Source: Lachnospiraceae bacterium Phil5 (lineage in GTDB: Bacteria; Bacillota; Clostridia; TANB77; CAG-508). Taken from it: 64,000 bases of DNA. Each line of letters begins with the position of its first letter. Positions within the stretch are counted from its first letter, which is position 1. Below, piece by piece: positions 37,401-47,289 of this stretch. A program made the translations under genes and the position numbers. The notes under the pieces are model-generated. The model was not told the origin of the DNA and ran no database searches. It saw only the letters and a program-made list of their open reading frames with translations. The stretch covers positions 100,107 to 164,106 of the forward strand of contig NWBM01000003.1 of the NCBI GenBank assembly GCA_002633185.1. Direction: 5' to 3'.

Positions 37401-38863
37401 GCTCTTCCCGGTTGATATAATATAACTTGGTCTAGTGCATCTGAATCATAATAGTACTCTTTTCCGTTTCCTAAAGTTTCTGGATCACTATAACTTAGTC
37501 TAACTGCCAATCCTTCATTTCCTAATATAGAACTCATTGCATCTATTACTCTAGATACTCCTTTATATCCTACTCCACCAGAACCATACATACTTTCATT
37601 TATAATATGCTTTTTATACATGTAACTTGCAGCATCACTTAATCCTTGAATTGATAAATTCTGTGATATTTCGGCACGTTTTTTTGCTAGTGCAACATAG
37701 TCAGCCACTGATGTATATCTAGTATTGTTTTTTAACTCTATATATTCATTCATCTTAATACGCAAATCGCTTCTGTCGTCTTTTGCTTTGAATGGTATTT
37801 TTAAAGTTTCTCCATTTTTCAATGTTATTTCAAAATTTAAATCACAATTAAATTTTTCTAATTTTATCTTAACATTGGTCTGTAAATTTTCATTTGTTAT
37901 CATCTCTTTAACAAGACCAGATGACATTGAAGCAATATGTAAAGCCAATGAAAATTCTACCGGCATTCCATATCTACCTGTCCATCCCTCTAATGAATAA
38001 GAAAAATTATCCCTATTAAACCAGTCTGACCAAGAACGGTTTGGATTCGAAATTTTTAATCTTTTATTTTTTCTATCAACTTCAACCTTAGAATCACTAA
38101 ATGTTTCATCATCAATGTATAACATTCCATTCCAATCTTGTTTTGTTCCAAATAACCATCCAGCTATACCATTATCTCTTTGTATATATGCTCTTTCATT
38201 AGCCACTAAATAATAATACATTAAATCTGCATCAGGATTATTAGGATCACTAACCTTACCATTTTTTGCTTTATTTATATTACCTATCTGTGTACTATAA
38301 TCGACTATTACTTGTTTTCCTCTAAGATCTTCACCTGTTTCAGGATTTGTTTCTGCATATGTTACTGTTGGCACAAATCCAAATCCAACTACATCAAATC
38401 CCAAATCACTGCTTATATAATTCAATAGTTCTTTTCTTTTTTCTACGTCTAGTAATTCTGGAGACAACTGGCGGTTATTACCATACCACCAATCTGATAT
38501 TGAATCTACTACACCAGCAATAATATCGTTAAGCTTAGCTTTCATAAATCCAGGCACATTTAAAATAAATCCAATTAAGCCTATGGCTACGAATAGAATA
38601 ATTAAAATAGTTATTATAACACTTAATGCAGGTGCTAAAAACTCAGCAATTTTTGCCAATACTTTCTTGAAAAAGTTCACAATAGGTTCTGTAAATTTTT
38701 GAGCAACCTTCTTTGTGCCTTCCCATGCTAGTTTCCCTGCATTTCTTAATATCTGTCTTTTACCTTCACTAGCTTGTCTTTGTGCAGCAACTTCAGGGTC
38801 TTCTACTTCATTGCCTATTGTATCATTTACCACACCTTGATTGTCTAAATCATTTTCTGCCAT
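34409..38863 (-). CDS. Giant T4SS-associated protein with SleB-like hydrolase domain
   Basis: 1484 residues, SD AAGGAGG. The N-terminus is cytoplasmic (about 1-78), one membrane helix follows (79-102), and the rest is outside. A beta-barrel-like stretch near 1175-1250 (VIAPAACEVLEVHEDSIEI) recalls a peptidase M23 fold, without its metal ligands. Residues about 1275-1465 resemble the SleB/Hydrolase_2 lytic domain: AYVINHEANPSG with the likely catalytic Glu, GYVLINRALQNYG, APGQYDGSF, HQVFWW. It probably opens peptidoglycan for the secretion channel, as VirB1 does. An acidic stretch (near 1135) and many uncharacterised residues remain. Confidence 0.7.
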   Translation of the reverse strand: MAENDLDNQGVVNDTIGNEVEDPEVAAQRQASEGKRQILRNAGKLAWEGTKKVAQKFTEPIVNFFKKVLAKIAEFLAPALSVIITILIILFVAIGLIGFILNVPGFMKAKLNDIIAGVVDSISDWWYGNNRQLSPELLDVEKRKELLNYISSDLGFDVVGFGFVPTVTYAETNPETGEDLRGKQVIVDYSTQIGNINKAKNGKVSDPNNPDADLMYYYLVANERAYIQRDNGIAGWLFGTKQDWNGMLYIDDETFSDSKVEVDRKNKRLKISNPNRSWSDWFNRDNFSYSLEGWTGRYGMPVEFSLALHIASMSSGLVKEMITNENLQTNVKIKLEKFNCDLNFEITLKNGETLKIPFKAKDDRSDLRIKMNEYIELKNNTRYTSVADYVALAKKRAEISQNLSIQGLSDAASYMYKKHIINESMYGSGGVGYKGVSRVIDAMSSILGNEGLAVRLSYSDPETLGNGKEYYYDSDALDQVILYQPGRALRYSVNSSVNDDFVVDGFNGYNLDSGAYVCAVNEIDQSGEIDYNTGKLGSRITGGETMVNNDGEYTSEYRSIRTSQINGFSCNQQDNNYELFEQFFTSKGYNNEEDIPCSTIQLVPKALNKKYTIQYNTGSGQTLTRSFITVRGLGSYYNSEAQISIFLSRIVSDNDMQEGYRVTLKEIDWFLALLTVSGQYDGYSWHFPKMQGNWRQESSQYKYYSNMYDEMINYWKSGNTDAAIAKYYELFNQLNEDYQNVSNISESYEVPFIETMNQILKEIGDGITWETIQYIVFTLAGGVDMNNPDVEYSSPYIDTVTKHWFKDILFEYEKTSEPIKMSYTGEEFDGLQVDAILYPQKNYEYNTQSGSPYIVKGDIITKDGVLVEDENEKETVLNKFNESINGKILANAGVKASYTAGDGYRTTKKIFTQGYYYKFDGSAETARSVFWQQQLENAEPGTAILVTVSEGKIINATTQLLDNNTQQINYNKNPETPAQLIWESGGNTNEKGEYVPKKSHYVFIASDDYKYVSPTEKGKTYTDVQDSVERINGLWEYMKVASRREQLSFDNVTSSGEIIAATGLSILKNCNTIDADYIYRDLKEMLIDLGYYTEAEFDQLDVQLKWFIPRYNPSVWPQNSVNDLTFASVLYPLDEEAEEEEEIDESQLTDEEKEELAKKRASEQLNTLSENVKGFKPHLKVIAPAACEVLEVHEDSIEIKFDGVEQPDIGIMNGYVMTIRGIIPASDAVEGKKYKAEDEIGRTGTDKIEVFLKNDIGRVLSNVSDYMAPRKASSQPYEFTDDEIVLLAYVINHEANPSGMVNQMQYDIDRGYCISYTDAYEAAMAYGEAVGYVLINRALQNYGNHGTTIEEQTTAPGQYDGSFTIEYALAHESDISPSAMEAALVCATYDCDIILKPDDPLVKMTRDVTGESAWTFGHQVFWWLDMDRTEGIANRGKDVMDEYAHKRGTGTAEHPYPVEVGMGSDDGSTGNKSWPWDGYLTYSN

Positions 38864-38886
38864 AGACTCACCTCCTTATAATATTT

Positions 38887-40893
38887 TTATTTTGAACCAT
38901 ATAATTTTTTATATTTTTGTGCTCCCTTGCTCTGTGTAAGTGTTTTTATAGAGTCACTAGCGTTGTCATCACCTTTAACTTTAAGTGTTTTCTTCATTTT
39001 TGAATATGAGTTCTCAATGAATTTACGTTTTAACTCTCTTTCTCTTTCATCTTGTATTGAATCATATTTTAAAGTATGATCTTCATATGAATCAATAACT
39101 CCATTTAAGTTTTGTCTTATTTGTTCTTCTGTTGCATTTGGATTTACCGTTTGTCTATATGCATGTACATACTCTGCATATTGTTCAGTAAATTCATCTT
39201 CATTTTCTTCCAACATTCTATCACTCTTATAATCATCTATTGCATTATCTATTTTATTGCTTACCCCATATGCAGTCATTCCAAGACCAATTGCATCATT
39301 AAGATTTCCCATTCCAAGTCCTACACCTGTTCCTGCTAATGTAACACCTACTTTAGCTGAATTCTTAAGGAAGTCTTTTACTCCTCCATCATTTCCTGCT
39401 GCAAATTTATATGCTCCTGTAAATCCTCCTGCAATTCTTCTTCCTTTTTTAGCTAAGTAACTTCCTACTCCATGTCCTTCTTGTGACTGAGGTTCACTTC
39501 CAGAACTAATATTAGCAGTAGAAATTACACTTGGAGCAGAATTTGTTTCTGAGCCAGATGTTTCGCCTCTATCTGTAGATTGTTGTGCTCCAGTTGTATT
39601 TGATTGTTGTCCATTATTGGTATTTTTAGTTTGATTATTTGTTGTACCTTTAGTATTGTTTTTTTGGTTTGCTCCAGCTTCAACTTTTCTTTTTTCGTCC
39701 TGTTCATTATTTTTCTTGCCTTTTTCCTCTTGAGTTTTTGTCTTTTTCTTTCCAGACTCATCTTTCATTTTAGGCATTCTATTTGATTTATTTGATGATT
39801 TTTCACCTTTAGCTTTAGAACCAAGAGCAGTAACAGCACCAAGTGCCAAAGCACCCATACCTTGCATTCCAGGCATACTATCTGCTTGAATACTAAATAT
39901 TTTCTTTATAATGTTTTCCGCTTCCTTAACGAATTGTAATACTATAATATATATTATAAATCCACCAATTCCTTCTCGATCAGTCATTGAGTCAACTGCT
40001 GTTTGAATTAATGTTATATACAAAATACAGTGAAATGGTTGAATTATTACATTATATATAAATTCTTTTAGCCAAGTATTTAATGCTTGATGTTTACCAT
40101 CAGCAATTTTATCTATTGAATATGTAATTGTAATTAATGGTGCTATTAACATTAAAAATGATAATACTAAAATACGTTTTATATACATAAATAAGAATGT
40201 AATTTCCATGCCTATTAATATCATAAATATCAACGACTCGCCAAAACCTGCTATAGGTACCAAACCTTGTTTCACGAGTGAAGCTGTATTTAGTACAACA
40301 TCATCACCCATAGTATCTTCTAATATTGAAACCAATGTATTATTAACATAGAATGTTACAACCATTATGTAGTGCAATACAAATACTAATGCCAAACTTA
40401 CTGCCCAGTTTGTAAGCATTTTCTTGTATCTAGCCTCACGCTCAGATAAAGTTGAAGTAGCCATTCTAATTGCAATATATAATAATACAAATAAAAGTAT
40501 TGCAATAGCTAAATTTCTTAAAACATAGTAATATTGACTTACTTTTTGAGATATATTAAACATTACATCTCCACTTTTCCATACATTACCATCTTTCATG
40601 CCTATTCCATTGAAAAAGGATGCTGTTGTAAGTGAACTATGGTTAAAGAATATATTCCTTAAAACCGAACCACCTGTTTTGGAAGCGTCATCTGTTAATG
40701 AAGTCATAATTCCTTGTCCAATTAATCCAATTGCAAGCATGAATAATTGTGCTGCATATATAAATATTGCTCCAAGTCCAATTACTCCAAGCACACCAAT
40801 TAATGCATAGCTTTTATTGGTAAATCCATATACAACAATTAAAACAATTGCAATTATTATCGTTCGTAATATAATTTTCTTATTCTTTTTCAC
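38887..40893 (-). CDS. VirB6-like polytopic channel protein (paralogue 3)
   Basis: 668 residues from GTG 40893 (SD GGGAGGTG). A hydrophobic core with about seven helices to residue 350, including LRNLAIAILLFVLLYIAIRMA, KKMLTNWAVSLALVFVLHYIM and WLKEFIYNVIIQPFHCILY, blocks also present in the other two VirB6-like proteins of the operon. A long polar cytoplasmic tail (about 370-668; Asn/Gln/Thr/Lys-rich) follows. VirB6 forms the inner-membrane channel of T4SS. Confidence 0.8.
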   Translation of the reverse strand: MKKNKKIILRTIIIAIVLIVVYGFTNKSYALIGVLGVIGLGAIFIYAAQLFMLAIGLIGQGIMTSLTDDASKTGGSVLRNIFFNHSSLTTASFFNGIGMKDGNVWKSGDVMFNISQKVSQYYYVLRNLAIAILLFVLLYIAIRMATSTLSEREARYKKMLTNWAVSLALVFVLHYIMVVTFYVNNTLVSILEDTMGDDVVLNTASLVKQGLVPIAGFGESLIFMILIGMEITFLFMYIKRILVLSFLMLIAPLITITYSIDKIADGKHQALNTWLKEFIYNVIIQPFHCILYITLIQTAVDSMTDREGIGGFIIYIIVLQFVKEAENIIKKIFSIQADSMPGMQGMGALALGAVTALGSKAKGEKSSNKSNRMPKMKDESGKKKTKTQEEKGKKNNEQDEKRKVEAGANQKNNTKGTTNNQTKNTNNGQQSNTTGAQQSTDRGETSGSETNSAPSVISTANISSGSEPQSQEGHGVGSYLAKKGRRIAGGFTGAYKFAAGNDGGVKDFLKNSAKVGVTLAGTGVGLGMGNLNDAIGLGMTAYGVSNKIDNAIDDYKSDRMLEENEDEFTEQYAEYVHAYRQTVNPNATEEQIRQNLNGVIDSYEDHTLKYDSIQDERERELKRKFIENSYSKMKKTLKVKGDDNASDSIKTLTQSKGAQKYKKLYGSK

Positions 40894-40905
40894 TATTGCA
40901 CCTCC

Positions 40906-43900
40906 CTAAAAATTATCCAATATTCCGCGTATGTATTCATTATATTTCATCGCGTTTTCTTTATTTTTAGCTTTGTTAGCTTGGTCCATTCCTCTTATTT
41001 TTTTCATGTTGTCTTTTATTTCTCCTATTGCTTGTTGTACACCAGCTTTTTGTTTTGCATTATTCGCTGCTTTTGTATTTGAATTAATCATACTCTGTTC
41101 CTCTAATACTGTATATATAAGTTGTTCTAACTGTGCATTTGATCCTTCTGAAAGGATATTGTTAGCATTTAATTTTGCCATATCTGCAGAACCACGTGCC
41201 ACTTTACCTTTTTGCTTTTTAATAATTTCTTCTTTAATTTTATTTCTTGTTGCCGTAGTAAAGTTTACAGATACACCTTCATTATTTAATGTTTTTTGTA
41301 TTGCATTTAATAAGTTATCATAATTATGTTCAGATACAACTTTACGACTTGAAGCTTCGTCTTTATTTGCAATTGCTTCTGTAAGAATTTCTGCAAATTC
41401 CTTCTTTTCTTTTCCATCCAATGTTTTTCCGCTATTTGCAATAACTTCTTCAATTTGTTTTTGAGTTTCAGCATTTATTACAACATTTGATTTAGAAGGG
41501 TCTATATCTTTCTTTAATTCTTCTAATACTCCTTGTAAATCTGAAGAATTTAATTCTTTACCAACTGTTCCATTTGCTGAATATGCATTTATTGCTTTTC
41601 TAATTAAATCAGCATCCACTGTATTTCTTTTAGCATATATTACTGCACCTTGTACTTGTTTCTTTAAATTATCATGTAATTGTGCTCTTTCTTCATTAGT
41701 CATATTAGGATTATTTTTAATTATGTTATTTTCAATATTTTTTATCTTTTTAATATTTTCACTAACTATATGTTCATTTTGAGCAATTCTTGCTAATGTT
41801 TGTTGTGCACTTTGTTTTTTAGCAATGTTCTTATCTGCTTTTTTATCGTCCATTTGAACATCACCAACAAGTCCTCTACGAGTATGTGGATTATATCTTC
41901 TGTACATTTTTAGTTTGTCTCCATTAGCAGATTTAAGTGTTCCATAACTTTTAATAAACACTGCTGCACTGCTTGCTAAACCTTCTGGCAATCTTCCAAC
42001 AGCTGTCATCATTCCCAATCCACCCAAAATCATTTTTTTGCCTGTATTTAATTTGCGAGTAAACTTTCCTCTTCTCTCTTTTTTCTCAGCATTTATTGAA
42101 TTATAAATATCTCTTCTTAAAGTATAATCATTTGTCATTATCATTGCTTTATAAGAATTTCTTCTTATTTTCATCATTCTAATTGGCAATAAGCTTGCTA
42201 AAATTTTTCCTTTCATTGCTTTACGAACTAAGTAATTATTTTCTGCTCTAGCCAATGTTTGTTCTTCTGTATCACCTTTTCTATAATTTAAACTATATCT
42301 TAAAAGTGGTCTAATCCCTTCTTCTCCACTAACTACCTTCTTTCCAACTTTATATGGTATCATTGCTATTCCAAACAACATACCTCCTTTTTGTAGCCAG
42401 TCTTTATATCCTTGCATATTGGTTGGTTTAACAGTATCATCCATTAATCCACCTTTTATGTTGAATATCTTCATAAATATTCCATCAGCTTGCAACATGA
42501 ATTTAAATGTTAACAATGCAACTATAATTCCTCCTGCAGATGTAAATGCAGAACTTATTGCTATTGACATTAATGTTACATATATCATGCAATGTATTGT
42601 TTGAAGTAATACATTGAACACATAATCTTTCATCCATGTTATAAATATACCGCCATTTCCTCTTCCTTTACCAGATGATTTTTCAATTGCATATCTTAAA
42701 CCAATTATTGAACCATAAAGTGCAAGTACATATATAGCTATCATCCTTTTTAGATATACAAATAAATATCTTATAAAGTAATACACCATTACAGCATACA
42801 TTATTAATCCAACTGTTCCATCATAGAAGTTCCATGAATATGCTTTTGTTCTTATTGCATCATATAATGTTAATTCTTGCATGTCTCCACCCATTATTGC
42901 TTGAGCTGCTGTAACAGATTCTTTCATAAATAAATCCACGAATATATTGTTTACATATAAAACTAAATACATAAAATAATGTATAAAGAATATTATGCAT
43001 AGTCCAACAAGCCAATCCACTAGCATTCTGCTGTATTTTGCTTTTCTTTCAGCTATATTTGAAAGCGCCATTCTTATTCCCATATATAGCATTACTAAAA
43101 GCATGGCTGCAATTGAAAAGTTTCTAAATATTACATACATAGTAGCTAAATTTTTTCTAATATTATATAACCATGATGTTGGATTACCATTTTCATCAAC
43201 TAGGCTGTATCCACCGGCTGTTTCATAATCAAAGAAATTTGCATCTGTTAAAGGTAATCTGTTAAATAATAAACTTTCAACAGTTACTCTTTGACCCGAA
43301 TATGATGTTGTACTAACACCTGTAATTTTATCTACAAATGATACTGCATTGTTATGTCCGCTTAGTTTTAATACAGTGCTTTGAATTAATGTTTCAAAAA
43401 TATTTATCCATCCTACAATTACTGCTCTTATTAAGAATAATGCTAAATTAACTATTAACTTAAATATTGCAGCTAAGCCATCAATTATAAAATCTAATAA
43501 AGATATATGTGTTGAACCATCATAACTGCTTTTTATTGGCATTCCATTATATGTATTTTCAACATCATAATATCCTCTGCCATTGTACATTGTATTTGCT
43601 TTTGAGTCTGGTATGCTTCCCGCTGTTGCTTTATTAATTCTATATATTTCTTTTAAACCATATTGTGGTTCATATTCTGTATCCTCTTCTCCTGGTTCTA
43701 AACCAGCTTTATGTTCTTCTTCTAAAGCTCTTCTAACCTCTACAAAATATGTTTGAATGTAATCGTATCTTAATGCTCCATATTTTTTCTCTCCAGGGTG
43801 TACTGCATATCCTCTTAAGTTTTCTTCTGGTGTAGCATATATAACTTTTGTTCCACCAACATAAAGTAAATAATCATTTTCAGACGTTATTAATATATCT

Positions 43901-44403
43901 CCTGGTAAAATCTTTCCTGAATTCATTAATTCTACAGTTGTCTCTTTTGCATCATTACTACTTGAATTATTATCGGAATCCTCTTCTGAATTCTCTTCCG
44001 AACTTTTTAATGCATTTTCTAAATCCGCAACCTCAATTTTGTCAAAATTGTCTGTATTCATTACCTTTCCTGTTTTTATTGGAAATTTTGAGTTCTCTAG
44101 TGAAAGACCATATTTATATACAAAATTAATCCATGACAACCTGCTTATTTTATTACCTGAAGGATTTTGCATGTCAGCTATTGCACTATATTCTGTTGTT
44201 ACTCCCCCTTCTTCAATCGGACTATCTTCGCTACTCCAGTTATTAAAGAAATTTATGGCAAAAGTTGATACATAATTTCCAGCTCTTTCTTGAGTTAGCA
44301 TTACTTCACTATCTTCTGCTCTTGAAACATTTGAAAATAGCATAGGAAGAACAGTACAAATAAGCATATATATAACTAAAGATTTTTTTAATATTTTTTT
44401 CAT
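40906..44403 (-). CDS. VirB6-like protein fused to an N-terminal NlpC-like domain (paralogue 2)
   Basis: 1165 residues: signal peptide (1-29), an extracytoplasmic domain (about 30-290) with RLSWINFVYKYG and LPGDILITSENDYLLYVGG, like NlpC/P60 but with Ser where Cys is expected, then the VirB6 core (about 295-660; LRN/RNFSIAAMLLVMLYMGIRMA, MLVDWLVGLCIIFFIHYFMY, WMKDYVFNVLLQTIHCMIY), then a charged coiled cytoplasmic tail of about 450 residues. SD GGAGG. It probably combines channel and wall contact functions. Confidence 0.7.
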   Translation of the reverse strand: MKKILKKSLVIYMLICTVLPMLFSNVSRAEDSEVMLTQERAGNYVSTFAINFFNNWSSEDSPIEEGGVTTEYSAIADMQNPSGNKISRLSWINFVYKYGLSLENSKFPIKTGKVMNTDNFDKIEVADLENALKSSEENSEEDSDNNSSSNDAKETTVELMNSGKILPGDILITSENDYLLYVGGTKVIYATPEENLRGYAVHPGEKKYGALRYDYIQTYFVEVRRALEEEHKAGLEPGEEDTEYEPQYGLKEIYRINKATAGSIPDSKANTMYNGRGYYDVENTYNGMPIKSSYDGSTHISLLDFIIDGLAAIFKLIVNLALFLIRAVIVGWINIFETLIQSTVLKLSGHNNAVSFVDKITGVSTTSYSGQRVTVESLLFNRLPLTDANFFDYETAGGYSLVDENGNPTSWLYNIRKNLATMYVIFRNFSIAAMLLVMLYMGIRMALSNIAERKAKYSRMLVDWLVGLCIIFFIHYFMYLVLYVNNIFVDLFMKESVTAAQAIMGGDMQELTLYDAIRTKAYSWNFYDGTVGLIMYAVMVYYFIRYLFVYLKRMIAIYVLALYGSIIGLRYAIEKSSGKGRGNGGIFITWMKDYVFNVLLQTIHCMIYVTLMSIAISSAFTSAGGIIVALLTFKFMLQADGIFMKIFNIKGGLMDDTVKPTNMQGYKDWLQKGGMLFGIAMIPYKVGKKVVSGEEGIRPLLRYSLNYRKGDTEEQTLARAENNYLVRKAMKGKILASLLPIRMMKIRRNSYKAMIMTNDYTLRRDIYNSINAEKKERRGKFTRKLNTGKKMILGGLGMMTAVGRLPEGLASSAAVFIKSYGTLKSANGDKLKMYRRYNPHTRRGLVGDVQMDDKKADKNIAKKQSAQQTLARIAQNEHIVSENIKKIKNIENNIIKNNPNMTNEERAQLHDNLKKQVQGAVIYAKRNTVDADLIRKAINAYSANGTVGKELNSSDLQGVLEELKKDIDPSKSNVVINAETQKQIEEVIANSGKTLDGKEKKEFAEILTEAIANKDEASSRKVVSEHNYDNLLNAIQKTLNNEGVSVNFTTATRNKIKEEIIKKQKGKVARGSADMAKLNANNILSEGSNAQLEQLIYTVLEEQSMINSNTKAANNAKQKAGVQQAIGEIKDNMKKIRGMDQANKAKNKENAMKYNEYIRGILDNF

Positions 44404-44432
44404 TTATACTATTCCTCCTTTCTTTAAAATTT

Positions 44433-45956
44433 CTATAAATTTATTGATGTTTCATCATAGTATAAAACATTTTCTTTTATTTCTTTTAATGAATATTTTT
44501 CATTTCCTTCAATAATTGTTTGATATTTCATTTCTTTAGCATTATATTTATATATTCCTTTTCCTGAAATTGAGTATATAAATATTTCGTTATTATACCA
44601 AATTCCACTTGATAAACCTTCTCTTAATTCAGAATTTGGATTTTCTTTTTTTATTGATACAAAACATAACTGATTTGTGTTTGGATTAATATATGTTTTG
44701 TATTTTTGACTAGTGTTTATAACTGGTAATGTAGCAAAATTATCTTTTTCAGAATAATCACAAGTGTTATTAAGTCTTTTTATTTCTTCTAAATAAACTA
44801 AATTATCATTTTTGAAATTAATATTTTGTGGTAAACTTGCTTTTTCACTTTTTATATCTTCAAAAGAATTTTGTCCATCTACCTTTCCTGTATAATTACT
44901 ATATATTGTAATTCCATTATCTGACTGATTATTATAATTAAAGCTTATTCCTTTTAATGTGTATTGTAATATTAACTTATTTGAACTTAACTCATAAATA
45001 TCATAATCTAGCCATTTTTGCTTTATTTCATTAATTAGTTCTTGTGTGTTGCTTGTATTTTTATATTTTTCAATTATTTGAATAATTTCATCTGTTGAAT
45101 ATGTTTTAATAGGATAAATTGAAATTTCATCTTGTGAAAAAAATACATAAAACTTTTCTGTTTTGTATCCTATTGCACCATATTTTGTGAATGTTGCTTC
45201 ACCTAAAGCTTCTTTGATTTGTTCTTTGTTTGAATTTACTTTCAAATTTTCAATTACATTTTCTGGATATTTTTCTGTAAATATAATATTGTATATTTCT
45301 CCGTTTATTTTCTTAACTTCTAAACCTTCATCAAAATAAATATCATATCCATTAAATGTGCTTTCTTTTGTTCCTAAGTATGTATTATTAATTGTCCAAT
45401 TTTGAGAAACAATTTTATTTAATAAATCACATGTTTTTTTAATTTGTGTAATTTTATCTTCTTCATAATTTGTTACATTTTCAATGTTTTCTAATTTATT
45501 AAAATAAAATTTTTCATTATTTATATAATAGTTAGATACTTTATTGTTTTTGCAAAATACTATAATTTCAATGTTTTTATCTTTATCTATAATTCCAAAG
45601 TTTTTATAGTTTGTTGCAGATGCAGAATATTGAATTAAATTTTCATAATAATTTTTATTTTCTAAACTTAAATCATATTTTAATTTTGCTGTTACTATTA
45701 AATCTAATTGCTCATCTTCTGCCTTATTTTCACTAATAAACTCTGAATCTAAGTATACTAAAACTTCTTCAATTGATTTGAATTGTTCTACAGCTGTGTA
45801 TGTTGAAACTTGTTTCTTTAAATTCTCTGTTGCTTCTTGTTTTTGTTCATTTTCCTTTTTCTTCTTTACAATATCTATTATTGAAAATATTATGCCTAAT
45901 AGAATTACAAAAATAAATATAAAAATTATTATTTTTTTTGCTTTCTTTTTTGACAT
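44433..45956 (-). CDS. Membrane-anchored extracytoplasmic protein of the T4SS operon
   Basis: 507 residues: one N-terminal membrane helix (about 7-28), then a large soluble domain of repeated alpha/beta pattern. I do not recognise a family. Low-complexity Asn/Lys/Ile use fits the local composition. It lies between two VirB6-like genes and shares their direction, so it is probably a structural T4SS part outside the membrane. Confidence 0.55.
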   Translation of the reverse strand: MSKKKAKKIIIFIFIFVILLGIIFSIIDIVKKKKENEQKQEATENLKKQVSTYTAVEQFKSIEEVLVYLDSEFISENKAEDEQLDLIVTAKLKYDLSLENKNYYENLIQYSASATNYKNFGIIDKDKNIEIIVFCKNNKVSNYYINNEKFYFNKLENIENVTNYEEDKITQIKKTCDLLNKIVSQNWTINNTYLGTKESTFNGYDIYFDEGLEVKKINGEIYNIIFTEKYPENVIENLKVNSNKEQIKEALGEATFTKYGAIGYKTEKFYVFFSQDEISIYPIKTYSTDEIIQIIEKYKNTSNTQELINEIKQKWLDYDIYELSSNKLILQYTLKGISFNYNNQSDNGITIYSNYTGKVDGQNSFEDIKSEKASLPQNINFKNDNLVYLEEIKRLNNTCDYSEKDNFATLPVINTSQKYKTYINPNTNQLCFVSIKKENPNSELREGLSSGIWYNNEIFIYSISGKGIYKYNAKEMKYQTIIEGNEKYSLKEIKENVLYYDETSINL

Positions 45957-45975
45957 TTATTATCTCCTATCTATT

Positions 45976-47289
45976 TTATCTTTTATGTCTAAATCTTCCT
46001 AATCCTGGAAATCTTGGTGCTTTTGGAGGTTTTGCTTTTTCTAAATGATCTCCTCCTTGTAATCCAATTACTTTTCTTGAAATCTTATCTGCTTTTCCCA
46101 TTCCCCATAAGAAGAATATTGCCAAAACCGGCATAGCCTTTGCAATTTCTCCTGCTGATGCAATAAAAACAACATATGTAATTGCATGTACTATCTGAAG
46201 CGCATATCTAACAGATATTTCTTTAATCCATATTGAAAAGGATTGGGCTCTGTTATCTCCAACTTTGTCTATTGCATACGCTGAACAAACAAGTGGAGAA
46301 ATTGTAATTAGAAATACTATTTCGCAATATCTTTTTATATAAGCAAATAGGAATTTTACTTGATAATAAACAAAAATTGTTACCATAAATAAAGCACTTA
46401 TTAGTTGCATTCCAGTTCCTGCTGAAGTTGTTACTGAAGCAATGTCACCTTTAAATATAGAATATTCTATATTCTCTACTTCCCATGCTTCTGCAATTCT
46501 TTTTATAACATCTAAAGCCCAATTTGCTATATAACTTATAATAATTATTATGTAGTGCATGAAAAATATCAGTAACATTGATGTAAACCATGCTATCAAC
46601 ATATTTTTATATTTAGCAATATTTTCAGATGATGTTGAAAGTGCCATTCTAATTGCTATATATAACAATATAAAAACACAAAGTGCTAATGACAAATTAC
46701 GTAATACCATATAAAACTTTAGTACTTTAACATTAATTTTTTCTATCATTGCTGTATTATTTTCTTTAACTATTGTGTCCATCTTAGAAAAATTAAGATT
46801 GAAAAACTCGTAGTTTCCTATTACTAAGTCGTATATTGTGAAATATGTTTTACCATTTTCATCCTCTGGCATTTCACTTCCAGTTGCTTCAACAACCCAC
46901 TGAGGTATGTTGTTAAGCCATCCTCCAACAATAAATGTCCAAGCTGATACAAATGAACTACTAGTGCTACTAGAAGAATTTTCGACCATTGTTTGCATGT
47001 TAAAACTCTTAGTCTGTAGAGCGAAACCTCCACTTTTTGTTTTTTCCAATGTTGTTTTTCCCTTTGTTAAGTTTTCTAACACACTTCCACCAAAAGTGTC
47101 TTTATTTTGAACTCCTGGTACGTCTGGTGTTAATTCCTCAACATCTTCAGGAACTTTTCCATCATTTATTGGCTCAGAGGTTTCTTGACTATCCTCATCA
47201 TCACCATAAAAATCTGCAAAAGAATAGTTACATATTAAATTAAATAACATAAGTATTATAGTAAATACTATAACTATCTTTTTCTTCAT
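45976..47289 (-). CDS. VirB6-like polytopic channel protein (paralogue 1)
   Basis: 437 residues: signal peptide (1-25), an acidic extracytoplasmic stretch to about 190, then the shared core (LRNLSLALCVFILLYIAIRMA, KNMLIAWFTSMLLIFFMHYI, WIKEISVRYALQIVHAITY) and a short basic tail (FPGLGRFRHKR). Its ATG directly follows the virB4 stop. One of three paralogues. Confidence 0.8.
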   Translation of the reverse strand: MKKKIVIVFTIILMLFNLICNYSFADFYGDDEDSQETSEPINDGKVPEDVEELTPDVPGVQNKDTFGGSVLENLTKGKTTLEKTKSGGFALQTKSFNMQTMVENSSSSTSSSFVSAWTFIVGGWLNNIPQWVVEATGSEMPEDENGKTYFTIYDLVIGNYEFFNLNFSKMDTIVKENNTAMIEKINVKVLKFYMVLRNLSLALCVFILLYIAIRMALSTSSENIAKYKNMLIAWFTSMLLIFFMHYIIIIISYIANWALDVIKRIAEAWEVENIEYSIFKGDIASVTTSAGTGMQLISALFMVTIFVYYQVKFLFAYIKRYCEIVFLITISPLVCSAYAIDKVGDNRAQSFSIWIKEISVRYALQIVHAITYVVFIASAGEIAKAMPVLAIFFLWGMGKADKISRKVIGLQGGDHLEKAKPPKAPRFPGLGRFRHKR

